A stretch of 64,000 nt of DNA. Source: Pseudoclavibacter helvolus. GTDB lineage: Bacteria > Actinomycetota > Actinomycetes > Actinomycetales > Microbacteriaceae. Positions 41,369 through 49,916 of this stretch are shown piece by piece. Where the stretch lies: contig NZ_JACHWJ010000001.1 of NCBI RefSeq assembly GCF_014191305.1, positions 1,178,001-1,242,000 of the forward strand, in the 5' to 3' direction. The position numbers and the translations under genes are program-made. The notes under the pieces were generated by a model. It did not search any database. It saw nothing but the letters and a program-made list of their open reading frames with translations, and was not told the DNA's origin. The stretch's first letter is position 1. Each line of letters opens with the position of its first letter.

Positions 41369-41394
41369 GCGAAGCGAGCAGAGTCTCGCTCAGC

Positions 41395-41454
41395 ACGAAG
41401 GGCCCAGGTCTTCAGCTCACCTCACGGGGACTGCTGAAGGCCTGGGCCCTTCGT
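41395..41454. terminator. Large bidirectional hairpin terminator
   Basis: Outer stem ACGAAGGGCCCAGG (41395-41408) with its complement (41441-41454), inner stem CTTCAGC/GCTGAAG (41410-41416 with 41433-41439). It separates the membrane-protein gene from the convergent ferritin-like gene. Confidence 0.8.
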
Positions 41455-41529
41455 TGCGTGCGGCTTGACAGAGGCGTGCGGCTTTACAGCGGCGTGCGGG
41501 CTGGACAGCGAGGACGCCCCTTGAAGCTG

Positions 41530-42261
41530 CTAGGCGGCGAGCCCCAGCGTGTTCATCCGGCGCGAGTGGCGTGCGTAGAGCACCGACGCGAGCTTTTCGA
41601 GCTGCGCCTCACCGTCGGGGACGAGAGCGTCTCCGCTCGATCCGAGTGGAACGTCGAGGGCCAGCCGGATCGCGAGCACCGTGTCGCCGACGATACGCCG
41701 GCCCCACATTGCCAGGCGGTCGCCGAGGCCGTCTTCGTAGTGGATCGCCGCCTCGATGACGGGCAGCAGCTGGTCGCGTTCCTCGTCGGTGATGAAGACG
41801 GGTGCCAGCGCCTCGCGGTAGCTAGGCCCACCGTGCTCGGCGACCTCGCCGAAGAAGTCTCGAAAGAATCCTGACGAGAGGTGGCAGCTCAGGAGCCGCT
41901 GGGCCCAGTCGTGCCCGAGCACCCGTTCCGGGTACCCGGAGAAGTGCTCGGCCGCCTCGCCGATACGAGCGATCGCCGCTTCTTCCGCCGCGGCTTCCGC
42001 ACCTCCGAGCAGGGCCCTGTGCCGCTCAAGCGCAGCATTCGCAGCCGCACCGATGTGCTGTTTGTTGGCAAGCGCCGGCGCTTCGTTGACGATGGCCGAC
42101 AGCTCCTGGAAGAGGAGCAGCTCGAGGTAGGCGGCGCGCGCGACAAGCACGTCGACGGGAACCAGCAGGTCTCCTAGCGATGTCGCTGGCTTCGGCGCGG
42201 ATGCCGGGGCTGCGTCATCCTGAGATCGGTCTCCGCCGCGCCTTCCGAATACTGGCTTCAC
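41530..42261 (-). CDS. Ferritin-like fold protein (Rv3210c-like)
   Basis: A 243-residue mostly helical protein. From residue ~30 it reads as long helices with acidic and histidine residues at spaced positions (ELLLFQELSAIVNEAP, HYEDGLGDRLAMWGRR), consistent with the ferritin-like (tRNA-hydroxylase/diiron) superfamily annotation seen for actinobacterial relatives. Typical ExxH metal motifs are only partly visible, so iron binding is a prediction. TAGGAT six bases before the GTG at 42261 suggests leaderless expression. Neighbours match the Rv3208A-Rv3211 order. Confidence 0.78.
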   Translation of the reverse strand: MKPVFGRRGGDRSQDDAAPASAPKPATSLGDLLVPVDVLVARAAYLELLLFQELSAIVNEAPALANKQHIGAAANAALERHRALLGGAEAAAEEAAIARIGEAAEHFSGYPERVLGHDWAQRLLSCHLSSGFFRDFFGEVAEHGGPSYREALAPVFITDEERDQLLPVIEAAIHYEDGLGDRLAMWGRRIVGDTVLAIRLALDVPLGSSGDALVPDGEAQLEKLASVLYARHSRRMNTLGLAA

Positions 42262-42267
42262 ACGCTC

Positions 42268-42273
42268 ATCCTA
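42268..42273 (-). promoter_or_regulatory. -10 element of the ferritin-like gene (TAGGAT)
   Basis: TAGGAT ends six bases before the GTG at 42261; leaderless spacing. Confidence 0.5.
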
Positions 42274-42373
42274 CGTGCCAGTCGAGGTGCCCTCGTCGCA
42301 GGCTCTCGGCGGTCTGCGCGCCCACCATCTCGGCGAGATGAGAGCCGAAGAAGACCGGAATGGACCTATTCGC

Positions 42374-42379
42374 TAGACT
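42374..42379 (+). promoter_or_regulatory. -10 element of the DEAD-box helicase gene (TAGACT)
   Basis: TAGACT is followed after six bases by an ATG (42386), but that frame is not the helicase frame. The helicase GTG is at 42462, so this promoter would give a leader of about 76 nt. Confidence 0.5.
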
Positions 42380-42461
42380 ATGGCGATGCCGCGACCGCGG
42401 CCGTTCGGCGCCCTTCGACTTCCCGGGCGCATCCCACAACTGCAGACAGGGCGTTTCACTC

Positions 42462-43943
42462 GTGAAGTTCTCCGACCTTTCCATCGATGCCGACATCGTC
42501 TCGGCCCTCGAGGGACACGGCATCACCGAGCCGTTCCCCATCCAGGAGCAGACGATTCCTCTCGCGCTGAGCGGGCAGGACATTATCGGCCAGGCCAAGA
42601 CGGGCACTGGCAAGACCTTCGGCTTCGGGCTCCCGCTCATTCAGCGACTCGGCCTAGACCCCGCCCACGGCGTGCAGGCGCTTGTCGTCGTGCCGACGCG
42701 CGAACTTGCTGTCCAGGTCTACGAAGACCTCGAGATCGCTGTTTCTGGCCGCAAGACGACCGTCGTGCCGATCTACGGCGGCAAGGCCTACGAGGGCCAG
42801 ATCGAACAGCTCAAGGCAGGCGCTCAGATCGTTGTTGGCACGCCTGGCCGCCTCCTCGACCTCGCGCAGCAGCGCATGCTCAACCTCTCCAACGTGCGCG
42901 AGATGGTGCTCGACGAAGCCGACAAGATGCTCGACCTCGGCTTCCTCTCCGACATCGAACGTCTCTTCGCCCAGACGCCCGCGACGCGCCACACCATGCT
43001 CTTCTCCGCGACGATGCCCGGCCCGATCGTGGCCCTCGCACGCCGCTTCATGACGAAGCCGATCCACATCCGCGCGACCGACCCAGACGAGGGCATCACG
43101 CAGGCGAACATCGAGCACGTCATCTACCGAGCACACCCGCTCGACAAAGACGAGATGATCGCGCGCATCCTGCAGGCGGAAGGTCGCGGCAAGACCGTGA
43201 TCTTCACGCGCACCAAGCGTGCCGCAGCGAAGCTCATGGAAGAGCTCACCGATCGTGGCTTCAAGGCTGCCGCCGTTCACGGCGACCTCAACCAGGAGCA
43301 GCGCGAGCGCGCGATGGCCGCGTTCAAGGCTGGCAAGAAGGACGTGCTCATCGCGACGGACGTCGCTGCACGAGGCATCGATGTCGACGACGTGTCGCAC
43401 GTCATCAACCACACGATCCCGGAGGACGAGAAGGCCTACCTCCACCGCGTCGGCCGCACCGGCCGCGCCGGCAACACGGGCATCGCCGTGACCTTCATCG
43501 ACTGGGATGACCTGCACAAGTGGGCCCTCATCTCGAAGGCGCTAGAGCTCGGCGCCGAGGAACCGGTGGAGACCTACTCGTCTTCTCCGCACTTCTACGC
43601 CGACATGCGCATCCCAGAGGGCACGAAGGGACGCATTGCGGCCCCGAAGCGCGAGGTGCAGTCGTCCGGCAGCCGGCACACTTCCAGCGACCGAGGCGAG
43701 CGCAGCGGCTCGTCTGAGCGCCCGGCACGCTCACGCTCGCGTCGTCGCGGCGACGACGCAGCGACAGCACCTGACGCGACGACATCCGTGACCGAGGCGG
43801 CTCCTGCGGAGCAGCCAGCCGGTGAGTCGGGGGCCGAGCGTCCAGCTCGCCGTCGCCGCCGCCGTCGCGGCGGTTCGGCGAGCGAGTCAGGCGCCCCGCG
43901 CCAGGATTCGCAGCCAAGCCAGGAGTCGCAGCCAAGCGAGTAA
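42462..43943 (+). CDS. DEAD-box RNA helicase (RhlE-like)
   Basis: A 493-residue RNA helicase. The core has the Q motif (FSDLSIDADIVSAL...PFPIQEQ), Walker A AKTGTGKT, PTREL, GTPGR, DEAD (VLDEADKML), SAT (FSATMP) and HRVGRTGRAG; all are intact. From about residue 385 the chain is disordered and ends in an Arg/Ser-rich and Gln/Ser-rich tail (RRRRRRRGG, DSQPSQESQPSE) typical of RNA-binding tails. I use the GTG at 42462, where homology begins, although it lacks a good Shine-Dalgarno; an ATG at 42360 would precede the promoter. By position it corresponds to Rv3211 (rhlE). Confidence 0.92.
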   Translation: MKFSDLSIDADIVSALEGHGITEPFPIQEQTIPLALSGQDIIGQAKTGTGKTFGFGLPLIQRLGLDPAHGVQALVVVPTRELAVQVYEDLEIAVSGRKTTVVPIYGGKAYEGQIEQLKAGAQIVVGTPGRLLDLAQQRMLNLSNVREMVLDEADKMLDLGFLSDIERLFAQTPATRHTMLFSATMPGPIVALARRFMTKPIHIRATDPDEGITQANIEHVIYRAHPLDKDEMIARILQAEGRGKTVIFTRTKRAAAKLMEELTDRGFKAAAVHGDLNQEQRERAMAAFKAGKKDVLIATDVAARGIDVDDVSHVINHTIPEDEKAYLHRVGRTGRAGNTGIAVTFIDWDDLHKWALISKALELGAEEPVETYSSSPHFYADMRIPEGTKGRIAAPKREVQSSGSRHTSSDRGERSGSSERPARSRSRRRGDDAATAPDATTSVTEAAPAEQPAGESGAERPARRRRRRRGGSASESGAPRQDSQPSQESQPSE

Positions 43944-43956
43944 TCGCAAGAGCACA

Positions 43957-43994
43957 GCAGAACGGCGCCGAGCATCCGCTCGGCGCCGTTCTGC
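43957..43994. terminator. Terminator after the DEAD-box helicase gene
   Basis: A perfect 16-bp stem (GCAGAACGGCGCCGAG and its complement) with a six-base loop, shared with the convergent PHP gene. Confidence 0.8.
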
Positions 43995-44054
43995 GTCTCG
44001 CTGGAAGGACGGGCGGAATACGCGAGACGTGCGCGCCGCCGCACAATGGTCTCG

Positions 44055-44930
44055 CTAGAGCACGTTCGGTCCAGCGAACACGGGTTCGCTGCCGGACGCC
44101 TGGTCCAGGATGCGCTGCAGCTGTTCGGGTGCTGTCGTGTTCTCGCCGAGACGATTGGGCTTGCCCGCCCCGTGGTAGTCGCTTGATCCCGTGACGATCA
44201 GGTTGTGCTCAGCTGCGATCTCGAAGAGGAGCGCGCGGCTCTCGGCATCGTTCTCCCTGTGCCCGACTTCGAGCCCGGCGAGCCCGGCCTGCACGAGCTG
44301 CTCGACGACATCCTGTGCCATCCCACGTTTTCCGCGCGACCCGGGATGCGCGAGCACCGGGACGCCACCCGCCCGGCGGATCAGCCTGACGGCGTCGAAC
44401 GGGCTCGGCGCGTAGTGCGCGACGTAGTACCCACCGCGCCAGTGGAGGATCGTCTCGAACGCGGCCACCCGACTCTCTGCGATACCTTTCGCGACGAGCG
44501 CGTCTGCGATGTGCGGGCGGCCGACAGTCGCCCCAGGCTCCGTGACCGAGAGCACGTCGTCCCAGTCGAGGTCGTGGTCGGCTCCGATCATTCGCACCAT
44601 GCGCTCGGCGCGAGAGACTCGCGAAGCGCGCACCTGCTGCATCTCCGCAAGCATGACCTCGTTGGCGGGATCGATGAGGTAGCCAAGCACATGCACGCTC
44701 GCGTGGTTCAGCTGCGAGGAGAACTCGATTCCGGGGATGAGCGTCACCCCGGTCTGTCTTGCCGCGACGCTTGCCTCGGCCCAGCCAGCGGTCGTGTCGT
44801 GGTCGGTGAGGGCGATCACGTCGAGGCCTGCCTTCGCTGCCTGTCGAACGACCTCGCCCGGCGATTCGGTGCCATCAGAGACCACGGAATGAGTGTGGAG
44901 GTCGATGCCTGGCTTGTCGAAGGAGGTCAT
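44055..44930 (-). CDS. PHP-domain phosphoesterase
   Basis: A 291-residue PHP protein. Metal ligands are visible in DLHTHSVVSDGT (residues 10-21), ALTDHDTTAG (40-49), PGIEFS and the late HPGSRGKRG and GSSDYHGAGK. These fit the RNase AM/YciV group that acts on nucleotides or 3',5'-bisphosphonucleotides or RNA 5' ends, but the substrate cannot be read. CGGAG five bases before the ATG may serve as the ribosome-binding site. It is divergent from the EEP gene. Confidence 0.9.
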   Translation of the reverse strand: MTSFDKPGIDLHTHSVVSDGTESPGEVVRQAAKAGLDVIALTDHDTTAGWAEASVAARQTGVTLIPGIEFSSQLNHASVHVLGYLIDPANEVMLAEMQQVRASRVSRAERMVRMIGADHDLDWDDVLSVTEPGATVGRPHIADALVAKGIAESRVAAFETILHWRGGYYVAHYAPSPFDAVRLIRRAGGVPVLAHPGSRGKRGMAQDVVEQLVQAGLAGLEVGHRENDAESRALLFEIAAEHNLIVTGSSDYHGAGKPNRLGENTTAPEQLQRILDQASGSEPVFAGPNVL

Positions 44931-45001
44931 GCTCCGATCAAAGCACAGGGCGCGGAGAGCTCAACGCCATGCGCCTCCCAGAGTCTCGAGATCCCGGGGG
45001 C

Positions 45002-45007
45002 TACGCT
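45002..45007 (+). promoter_or_regulatory. -10-like element of the EEP gene (TACGCT)
   Basis: TACGCT ends nine bases before the ATG at 45017, a slightly longer spacing than the other leaderless genes. Confidence 0.35.
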
Positions 45008-45016
45008 GAGGCCGTC

Positions 45017-46072
45017 ATGCCGCGTACTTCTCCACCACCCAGACGATCCGCCATTGCCGGTTACCGAATAGCGGGGATCTTGCTTGGGCTCGTCGCGCTC
45101 GCCGCGGCGATCGTCCTCGGCTGGCCGCAGCTGCTCGACCTGCAGCGAGCACCGCTTGTCGCGCAGGCCATCTCGTTCCGGCTCCCGGTAGCGATTGGCG
45201 CGACGGCGATCATGCTGCTGCTCCTCATCCCGGTCCTTGCCTCTCGCAAGGCAAGGGCCGTCCTCGGGATGACGACGCTGGTCATCGCGGTCTTCGTCGC
45301 TGCGACGGCCGCCCTGCTCGTCGACCGGGGGCTCGGCTCCCCAGTGGCGGTGGCAGACTCGCCGGAGAGCATTAACATCCTGAGCTGGAACACACGAGGC
45401 GATGCCCCTGGCTCGCCTTCCATCGCGGAACTCGCAATCGAGGTCGGCGCGGATGTCGTGGTGCTTCCTGAGACGACTGAGGAGCTCGGAGTGGAGATCG
45501 CCGCCCAGATGTCCGAAGCCGGCTCCCCCATGTGGGTGCACACGCACACCATCGACGAGGACTACAAGGCGACCTCGACGACTCTGCTCATCTCACCTGA
45601 CCTCGGCGACTACGAAGTCGTCACCGACAGAGGCGACACGAGCACGCTGCCGACGGTCATCGCAGTTCCGGTAGACGGCGACGGTCCGACGATCATCGCG
45701 GCCCACCCCGTCTCCCCCACGCCGGGCAACATGAGCTCGTGGAACACCGACTTGGAGTGGCTTGCGGCCCAGTGCTCGAGCAACACGATCATGGCGGGCG
45801 ATTTCAACTCGACGCTTGATCACCTCTCTGGGCTCGGTGCGGACGACGACAGCCAACTCGGGTCGTGCGCGGACGCCGCGCTCGCTTCGGGAAACGGGGC
45901 GGTCGGCACGTGGACGGCTGGCGTCCCCCCGCTGCTCGGCGCCAACATCGACCGCGTCATGGCGACACCCGAGTGGAGCGTCACGGGCTTCGAGGTGCTC
46001 CTGTCCCGCGACTCTGCTGGCAGCGACCACCGACCGGTATTCGCGCAGCTCACTCCGTCTCCGGCGAGCTGA
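45017..46072 (+). CDS. Membrane-anchored endonuclease/exonuclease/phosphatase (EEP) family protein
   Basis: A 351-residue protein. Three membrane segments within residues 15-110 (about 15-34, 51-70, 82-102) anchor an EEP domain that should face outside. Metal and catalytic residues are in ILSWNTRG (Asn), VLPETTEE (Glu), AGDFNSTLDH (Asp, Asn) and GSDHRPVFA (Asp-His). Family members include nucleases, sphingomyelinases and phosphoinositide phosphatases, and similar actinobacterial anchored forms are uncharacterised. Start at 45017 chosen over one 16 codons upstream, which precedes the -10 element. Confidence 0.87.
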   Translation: MPRTSPPPRRSAIAGYRIAGILLGLVALAAAIVLGWPQLLDLQRAPLVAQAISFRLPVAIGATAIMLLLLIPVLASRKARAVLGMTTLVIAVFVAATAALLVDRGLGSPVAVADSPESINILSWNTRGDAPGSPSIAELAIEVGADVVVLPETTEELGVEIAAQMSEAGSPMWVHTHTIDEDYKATSTTLLISPDLGDYEVVTDRGDTSTLPTVIAVPVDGDGPTIIAAHPVSPTPGNMSSWNTDLEWLAAQCSSNTIMAGDFNSTLDHLSGLGADDDSQLGSCADAALASGNGAVGTWTAGVPPLLGANIDRVMATPEWSVTGFEVLLSRDSAGSDHRPVFAQLTPSPAS

Positions 46073-46127
46073 GGCTATCTGGCGTGACGGTCAGGGCAGG
46101 CTGACCGCCTCGTCCAGTTTTCCGCGC

Positions 46128-46133
46128 GAGAAT
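46128..46133 (+). promoter_or_regulatory. -10-like element of the aminopeptidase P gene (GAGAAT)
   Basis: GAGAAT ends six bases before the GTG at 46140. Same hexamer as before the stress-protein gene at 48486. Confidence 0.4.
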
Positions 46134-46139
46134 GGCGGG

Positions 46140-47711
46140 GTGACTACCTCCGACCGTGCCAGTACCCTGTCCGCCACCGACTCCGCCTCCGGGCCCCAGA
46201 ACGAGACTGCCGACACGACCGCAGACGGCCAGCGGCCCGGCGAGGCGCCAGCGAACGAGAACCGCAGCACGACGCCGAAGACCGACGCGTTCCGTGCGCA
46301 GATCATGCGGGGCTGGGCGGATCGCGAGGAGCCGCTTCCTCCGGCCAGAGTCTCGGTCCCCACTGCTTCGGCGCACCGCGAGGCGATCTCGGCACGCCAC
46401 CGCGGCGCGCGCCTCGTCATCCCGGCCGGGGGCCTCAAGCAGCGCTCGAACGACACCGACTACAGGTTCCGCGCGCACTCGGCCTTCTCGCAGCTGACGG
46501 GGTGGGGGTCCGACGCGGAGCCGGGCGCCGTCCTTGTCCTCGACCCCATCGACGACGGGCATGAGGCCACCGTGTACTTCCGTGAACGTGCTGGCCGCGA
46601 CAGTGACGAGTTCTACGCGAACTCCGAGATCGGCGAGTTCTGGATCGGGCCGCGTCCCTCGCTCGCGCAGACGGCGGCCGATCTCGACGTCGCAGCGCGT
46701 GACCTCGCCGAGTTCTCCGAGCTCGGTCTGGTCACGGACGCACGTACGCTTCTGCTGAGAGAGGCCGATGCAGGCCTCACGGAGCGTGTCGACGAGGCTC
46801 GGCGCACGATGTCGCTCCCGAACGCCGAGTTCGATGCGCTCCTCGCCGACGACGCGTTGCTCGCGCAGGACCTGAGCGAGCTCAGGCTCGTGAAGGATGC
46901 CTACGAGATCGGGCAGATGCGCGAGGCCGTCGCCGCAACGGCGGCGGGCTTCGACGACATCGTCGCCTCACTCGCGCGGGCCTCCGAGCATGCGAGAGGC
47001 GAGCGCATCGTCGAGGGCGTGTTCCAGGCGAGGGCCCGCCTCGAGGGCAACGACGTCGGCTACGACACGATCGCGGCCTCAGGTAGCCACGCGTGCATCC
47101 TGCACTGGACGAAGAACTCGGGGGCGGTGAACCCCGGCGAGCTGATCCTCGTTGATGCAGGCGTCGAGGTCGATTCGCTCTTTACGGCTGACATCACCCG
47201 CACGATCCCCGTCACCGGGAGGTTCACCGAGGAGCAGCGTCTCGTGTACGAGATCGTGCTCGAGGCCGCCGACGCGGCGCTTGCTATCGTGCGCCCCGGC
47301 ATCACGTTCCGCACGATCCACGACACCGCAATGGAGGTCATCGCCAAGCGCACGCAGGAGCTCGGCATGCCGCTGGGACTCGGTGAGGCTGACCCGGCTG
47401 AGCAGCACTACCGCCGCTACATGGTGCACGGCACGAGCCATCACCTCGGCATCGATGTGCACGACTGCGCGAAGGCTCGACGTGAGCTCTACCTCGACGG
47501 CGTCCTCGAGGCCGGCATGATCTTCACGATCGAGCCTGGCCTGTACCTGCAGCCAGACGACCTGACGGTCCCCGAGCACCTCAGGGGCATCGGAGTTCGC
47601 ATCGAGGACGACATCCTCGTCACCGCGGACGGGGCCGAGAATCTCTCGCTCGGCATTCCGCGGACGGTCGCCGACGTCGAGTCCTGGTTCGCTCGCCTCA
47701 ACGCCAGCTAG
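46140..47711 (+). CDS. Xaa-Pro aminopeptidase (aminopeptidase P) family protein
   Basis: A 523-residue M24 metallopeptidase that removes N-terminal residues preceding proline. A ~55-residue polar N-terminus precedes the aminopeptidase P N-terminal domain (FRAHSAFSQLTGWGSDAEPG), then the pita-bread domain with the five metal ligands: two Asp in VDAGVEVDSLFTADITRT, His in HGTSHHLGIDVHD, Glu in FTIEPGLYL and Glu in GIGVRIEDDI. The GTG at 46140 is chosen because GAGAAT ends six bases upstream and the long upstream extension lies in the EEP gene. Confidence 0.92.
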   Translation: MTTSDRASTLSATDSASGPQNETADTTADGQRPGEAPANENRSTTPKTDAFRAQIMRGWADREEPLPPARVSVPTASAHREAISARHRGARLVIPAGGLKQRSNDTDYRFRAHSAFSQLTGWGSDAEPGAVLVLDPIDDGHEATVYFRERAGRDSDEFYANSEIGEFWIGPRPSLAQTAADLDVAARDLAEFSELGLVTDARTLLLREADAGLTERVDEARRTMSLPNAEFDALLADDALLAQDLSELRLVKDAYEIGQMREAVAATAAGFDDIVASLARASEHARGERIVEGVFQARARLEGNDVGYDTIAASGSHACILHWTKNSGAVNPGELILVDAGVEVDSLFTADITRTIPVTGRFTEEQRLVYEIVLEAADAALAIVRPGITFRTIHDTAMEVIAKRTQELGMPLGLGEADPAEQHYRRYMVHGTSHHLGIDVHDCAKARRELYLDGVLEAGMIFTIEPGLYLQPDDLTVPEHLRGIGVRIEDDILVTADGAENLSLGIPRTVADVESWFARLNAS

Positions 47712-47744
47712 GGAGCACGGCTCGGGCGCGAAGGCGCGGGGGCG

Positions 47745-48479
47745 TCAGCTGGTGCTCGACCCCGCGCGGTCGTCCGCGGCTTCCTTGGCTCGCTTCTCGC
47801 GCTCGAGTCGACGCATCTCGGCCTGCGCTTCGGCGTAGGTCCGGCGGGGTGCCGCGGGCTCCTGCGCCTCAGGAGCCGCGGACCCTCCAGGCACCGCACT
47901 CGCCACGGCCGCCCCTGCGCCGGACGCCGTCGGCTGCTGCGCGGGAGGCGCGGCGCTAGGGACCGGCTGCTGAGTCGCGGGGGCTGCGGCCGGAGCCTGC
48001 GGGCCGAGCAGACCGCGGGCCTTGGCGGCGTGCTCGCGCGGTACGACAACGTCGAAGTGGGTGGCGACGACCTGCATGACGGAGGTGAACTGCCTGCGCT
48101 GCGGGTTCAGCGCGTACCCGATGACGCTCCAGATCACCGAGAACCCGATAGCCACGGGGAGGATCGCGATGAGCGTCTCGAAGCCGACGCCGGGCGTCAC
48201 GATGAGCACGAGGAGACCGACGAAGAGACCGAGCATGACGCCGGTCCCGACCGCGCCGAGCGCGGCCTTGCCGAATGACATGCGTCCCGTGACACGCTCG
48301 ACTGTTCGCAGGTGGCTGCCCAGGATGGAGACCGTGGAGACGGGGAAGTCCTGCTTGGCGAGACCATCCACGACCGCGCGTGCTGCTTCGTAACTGTCGA
48401 GGCTCGCGATCACGTCGCCCTCTGGAACTTTGGGGAACCGGCTGCGGGCGCCACGTGTCGTCGTGCCTGGGGTTGTCAT
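47745..48479 (-). CDS. General-stress-protein-17M-like domain membrane protein
   Basis: A 244-residue protein. Residues 15-60 (VIASLDSYEAARAVVDGLAK, VSILGSHLRTVERVTGRMSFG) match the general stress protein 17M/YflT-like domain. Two membrane segments lie at about 72-95 and 100-122. The next ~80 residues are an Ala/Pro/Gln-rich linker, and the end is a charged helical tail (RRTYAEAQAEMRRLEREKRA). Function is unknown. It is divergent from the MgtE_N gene. Confidence 0.83.
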   Translation of the reverse strand: MTTPGTTTRGARSRFPKVPEGDVIASLDSYEAARAVVDGLAKQDFPVSTVSILGSHLRTVERVTGRMSFGKAALGAVGTGVMLGLFVGLLVLIVTPGVGFETLIAILPVAIGFSVIWSVIGYALNPQRRQFTSVMQVVATHFDVVVPREHAAKARGLLGPQAPAAAPATQQPVPSAAPPAQQPTASGAGAAVASAVPGGSAAPEAQEPAAPRRTYAEAQAEMRRLEREKRAKEAADDRAGSSTS

Positions 48480-48485
48480 ACGGCC

Positions 48486-48491
48486 ATTCTC
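48486..48491 (-). promoter_or_regulatory. -10-like element of the stress-protein gene (GAGAAT)
   Basis: GAGAAT on the minus strand ends six bases before the ATG at 48479. Confidence 0.4.
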
Positions 48492-48563
48492 TCAGCCCAA
48501 CGCGCGGAAAGGCGTCGGGCGAGTCACATGTTCGCTGTTGGCTGGCGAGCAGTCAGCGGCGAC

Positions 48564-48569
48564 TACCAT
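48564..48569 (+). promoter_or_regulatory. -10 element of the MgtE_N-DUF1003-mrp operon (TACCAT)
   Basis: TACCAT ends exactly six bases before the GTG at 48576; no Shine-Dalgarno. Confidence 0.5.
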
Positions 48570-48575
48570 TGGCCC

Positions 48576-49916
48576 GTGAGCGTCTCCAAGGTCTTTACCG
48601 CGCGCCTGTCCGCGTGCCCCGTCTTCGACGAAGACGGCGACCGTATCGGCAAGGTCCGTGATGTCATCGTCGAGTACCGCGCAGCACACTCCCCCAGAGT
48701 CAAGGGCCTCGTGGTCGAGACCAAGAGCAAGCGCCTCATCTTCATCCCGATCCGCCAGGTCGAGTCGATCGGCTCGGGGCAGATCGTCGTGAGCGGCGAG
48801 ATCGACTCGCGCCCTTTTGTGCAGCATGGTCAGGAGGTGCGGGTCCTCGCGGATCTCGCGGACCGATCCGTCACGTTCAACGACGGGACAGCCTCCGGCA
48901 CGATCGAGGACGTACAGATCGAAGAGGATGCCCAGGGGAACTGGAGCGTCGGCCAGCTCTTCGTCAGGCTTCCCCGCAAGAGCAAGCAGCTCTTCGGCAC
49001 GGGGCCGACGCGCTTCGCGACCTGGGGCGAGGTCACTCCCGAACTCACGATCGGCGAGCAGCAGGCAGCAACGCAGTTCCTGACCGCCCACTCGGAGATG
49101 AAGCCGAGCGACTTCGCCACGGCGCTCCTCGACCTGCCAGACGCGCGCCTCAAAGAGGTCGTGAGCATGTTGCCGGATGAGCGTCTCGCGGACGTCCTCG
49201 AGGAGATGCGAGAGTCCGACCAGGTCACGATCATCGAGTGGCTCGACGAGGAGCACGCCGCCGACGTGCTCGACCAGATGCAGCCTGACGACGCTGCCGA
49301 CCTCGTTGCCAAGCTCGACGCGGTCAAGAGCGAGGCCCTCCTGCAGCGCATGGATCCGGAGGAGGCCGAAGAGGTGCGCATGCTCCTCGAGTTCGCCCCG
49401 GACACGGCCGGCGGTCTCATGACCACGGATCCGGTCATCTTGCCGGGCGACGCGACCGTCGCAGAAGCCCTTGTCCTCATCCGTCGGAAGGACCTGCCTG
49501 CGGCCCTCGCCACGAGTGTCTTCGTGACGCTCTCGCCCTACGAGCCGCCGACGGGGCGCTACCTGGGGCTTGTTCATTTCCAGAGGCTGCTCAGGTACCC
49601 GCCGCACGAGCGTCTCGACACCATCCTGGACCGTGAGATGGAGCCGGCGCCCACCACGATGCGCGACGCCGAGGTAGCCCGCGTCCTCGCGAGCTACGAC
49701 CTCGTGGCCCTTCCCGTCATCGACGACGCCCACCGCCTTGTCGGCGTCGTGACGATCGACGATGTCCTCGACCACCTCCTGCCAGAGGACTGGCGCCAGG
49801 TCGACGCCGAAGGCGAGGTCGTGCCGAGTCGCGTCTCGCAGCGTGTCGGCACCAAGCGCGCCGTCACGGCCCCCGCGAACTCCCCAGCCGCCCGGAGGAC
49901 TCATGGCACGTCGTGA
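48576..49916 (+). CDS. Soluble PRC-barrel/MgtE_N/CBS protein (no membrane domain)
   Basis: A 446-residue cytoplasmic protein. Residues 1-80 and about 95-150 look like PRC-barrel-type repeats (VFDEDGDRIGKVRDVIVEY). From about 160 to 280 there is the MgtE N-terminal helical superhelix with its repeated (LPDERLADVLEEM, MQPDDAADLVAKL, MDPEEAEEVRMLL) motifs; then two CBS domains (about 285-405). In MgtE these parts bind Mg2+ and gate the channel, but the transmembrane pore domain is absent here: no segment is hydrophobic enough. It is coupled by a 14-bp overlap with a DUF1003 membrane protein. Homologous arrangement is seen in mycobacteria (Rv1232c). Confidence 0.9.
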   Translation: MSVSKVFTARLSACPVFDEDGDRIGKVRDVIVEYRAAHSPRVKGLVVETKSKRLIFIPIRQVESIGSGQIVVSGEIDSRPFVQHGQEVRVLADLADRSVTFNDGTASGTIEDVQIEEDAQGNWSVGQLFVRLPRKSKQLFGTGPTRFATWGEVTPELTIGEQQAATQFLTAHSEMKPSDFATALLDLPDARLKEVVSMLPDERLADVLEEMRESDQVTIIEWLDEEHAADVLDQMQPDDAADLVAKLDAVKSEALLQRMDPEEAEEVRMLLEFAPDTAGGLMTTDPVILPGDATVAEALVLIRRKDLPAALATSVFVTLSPYEPPTGRYLGLVHFQRLLRYPPHERLDTILDREMEPAPTTMRDAEVARVLASYDLVALPVIDDAHRLVGVVTIDDVLDHLLPEDWRQVDAEGEVVPSRVSQRVGTKRAVTAPANSPAARRTHGTS

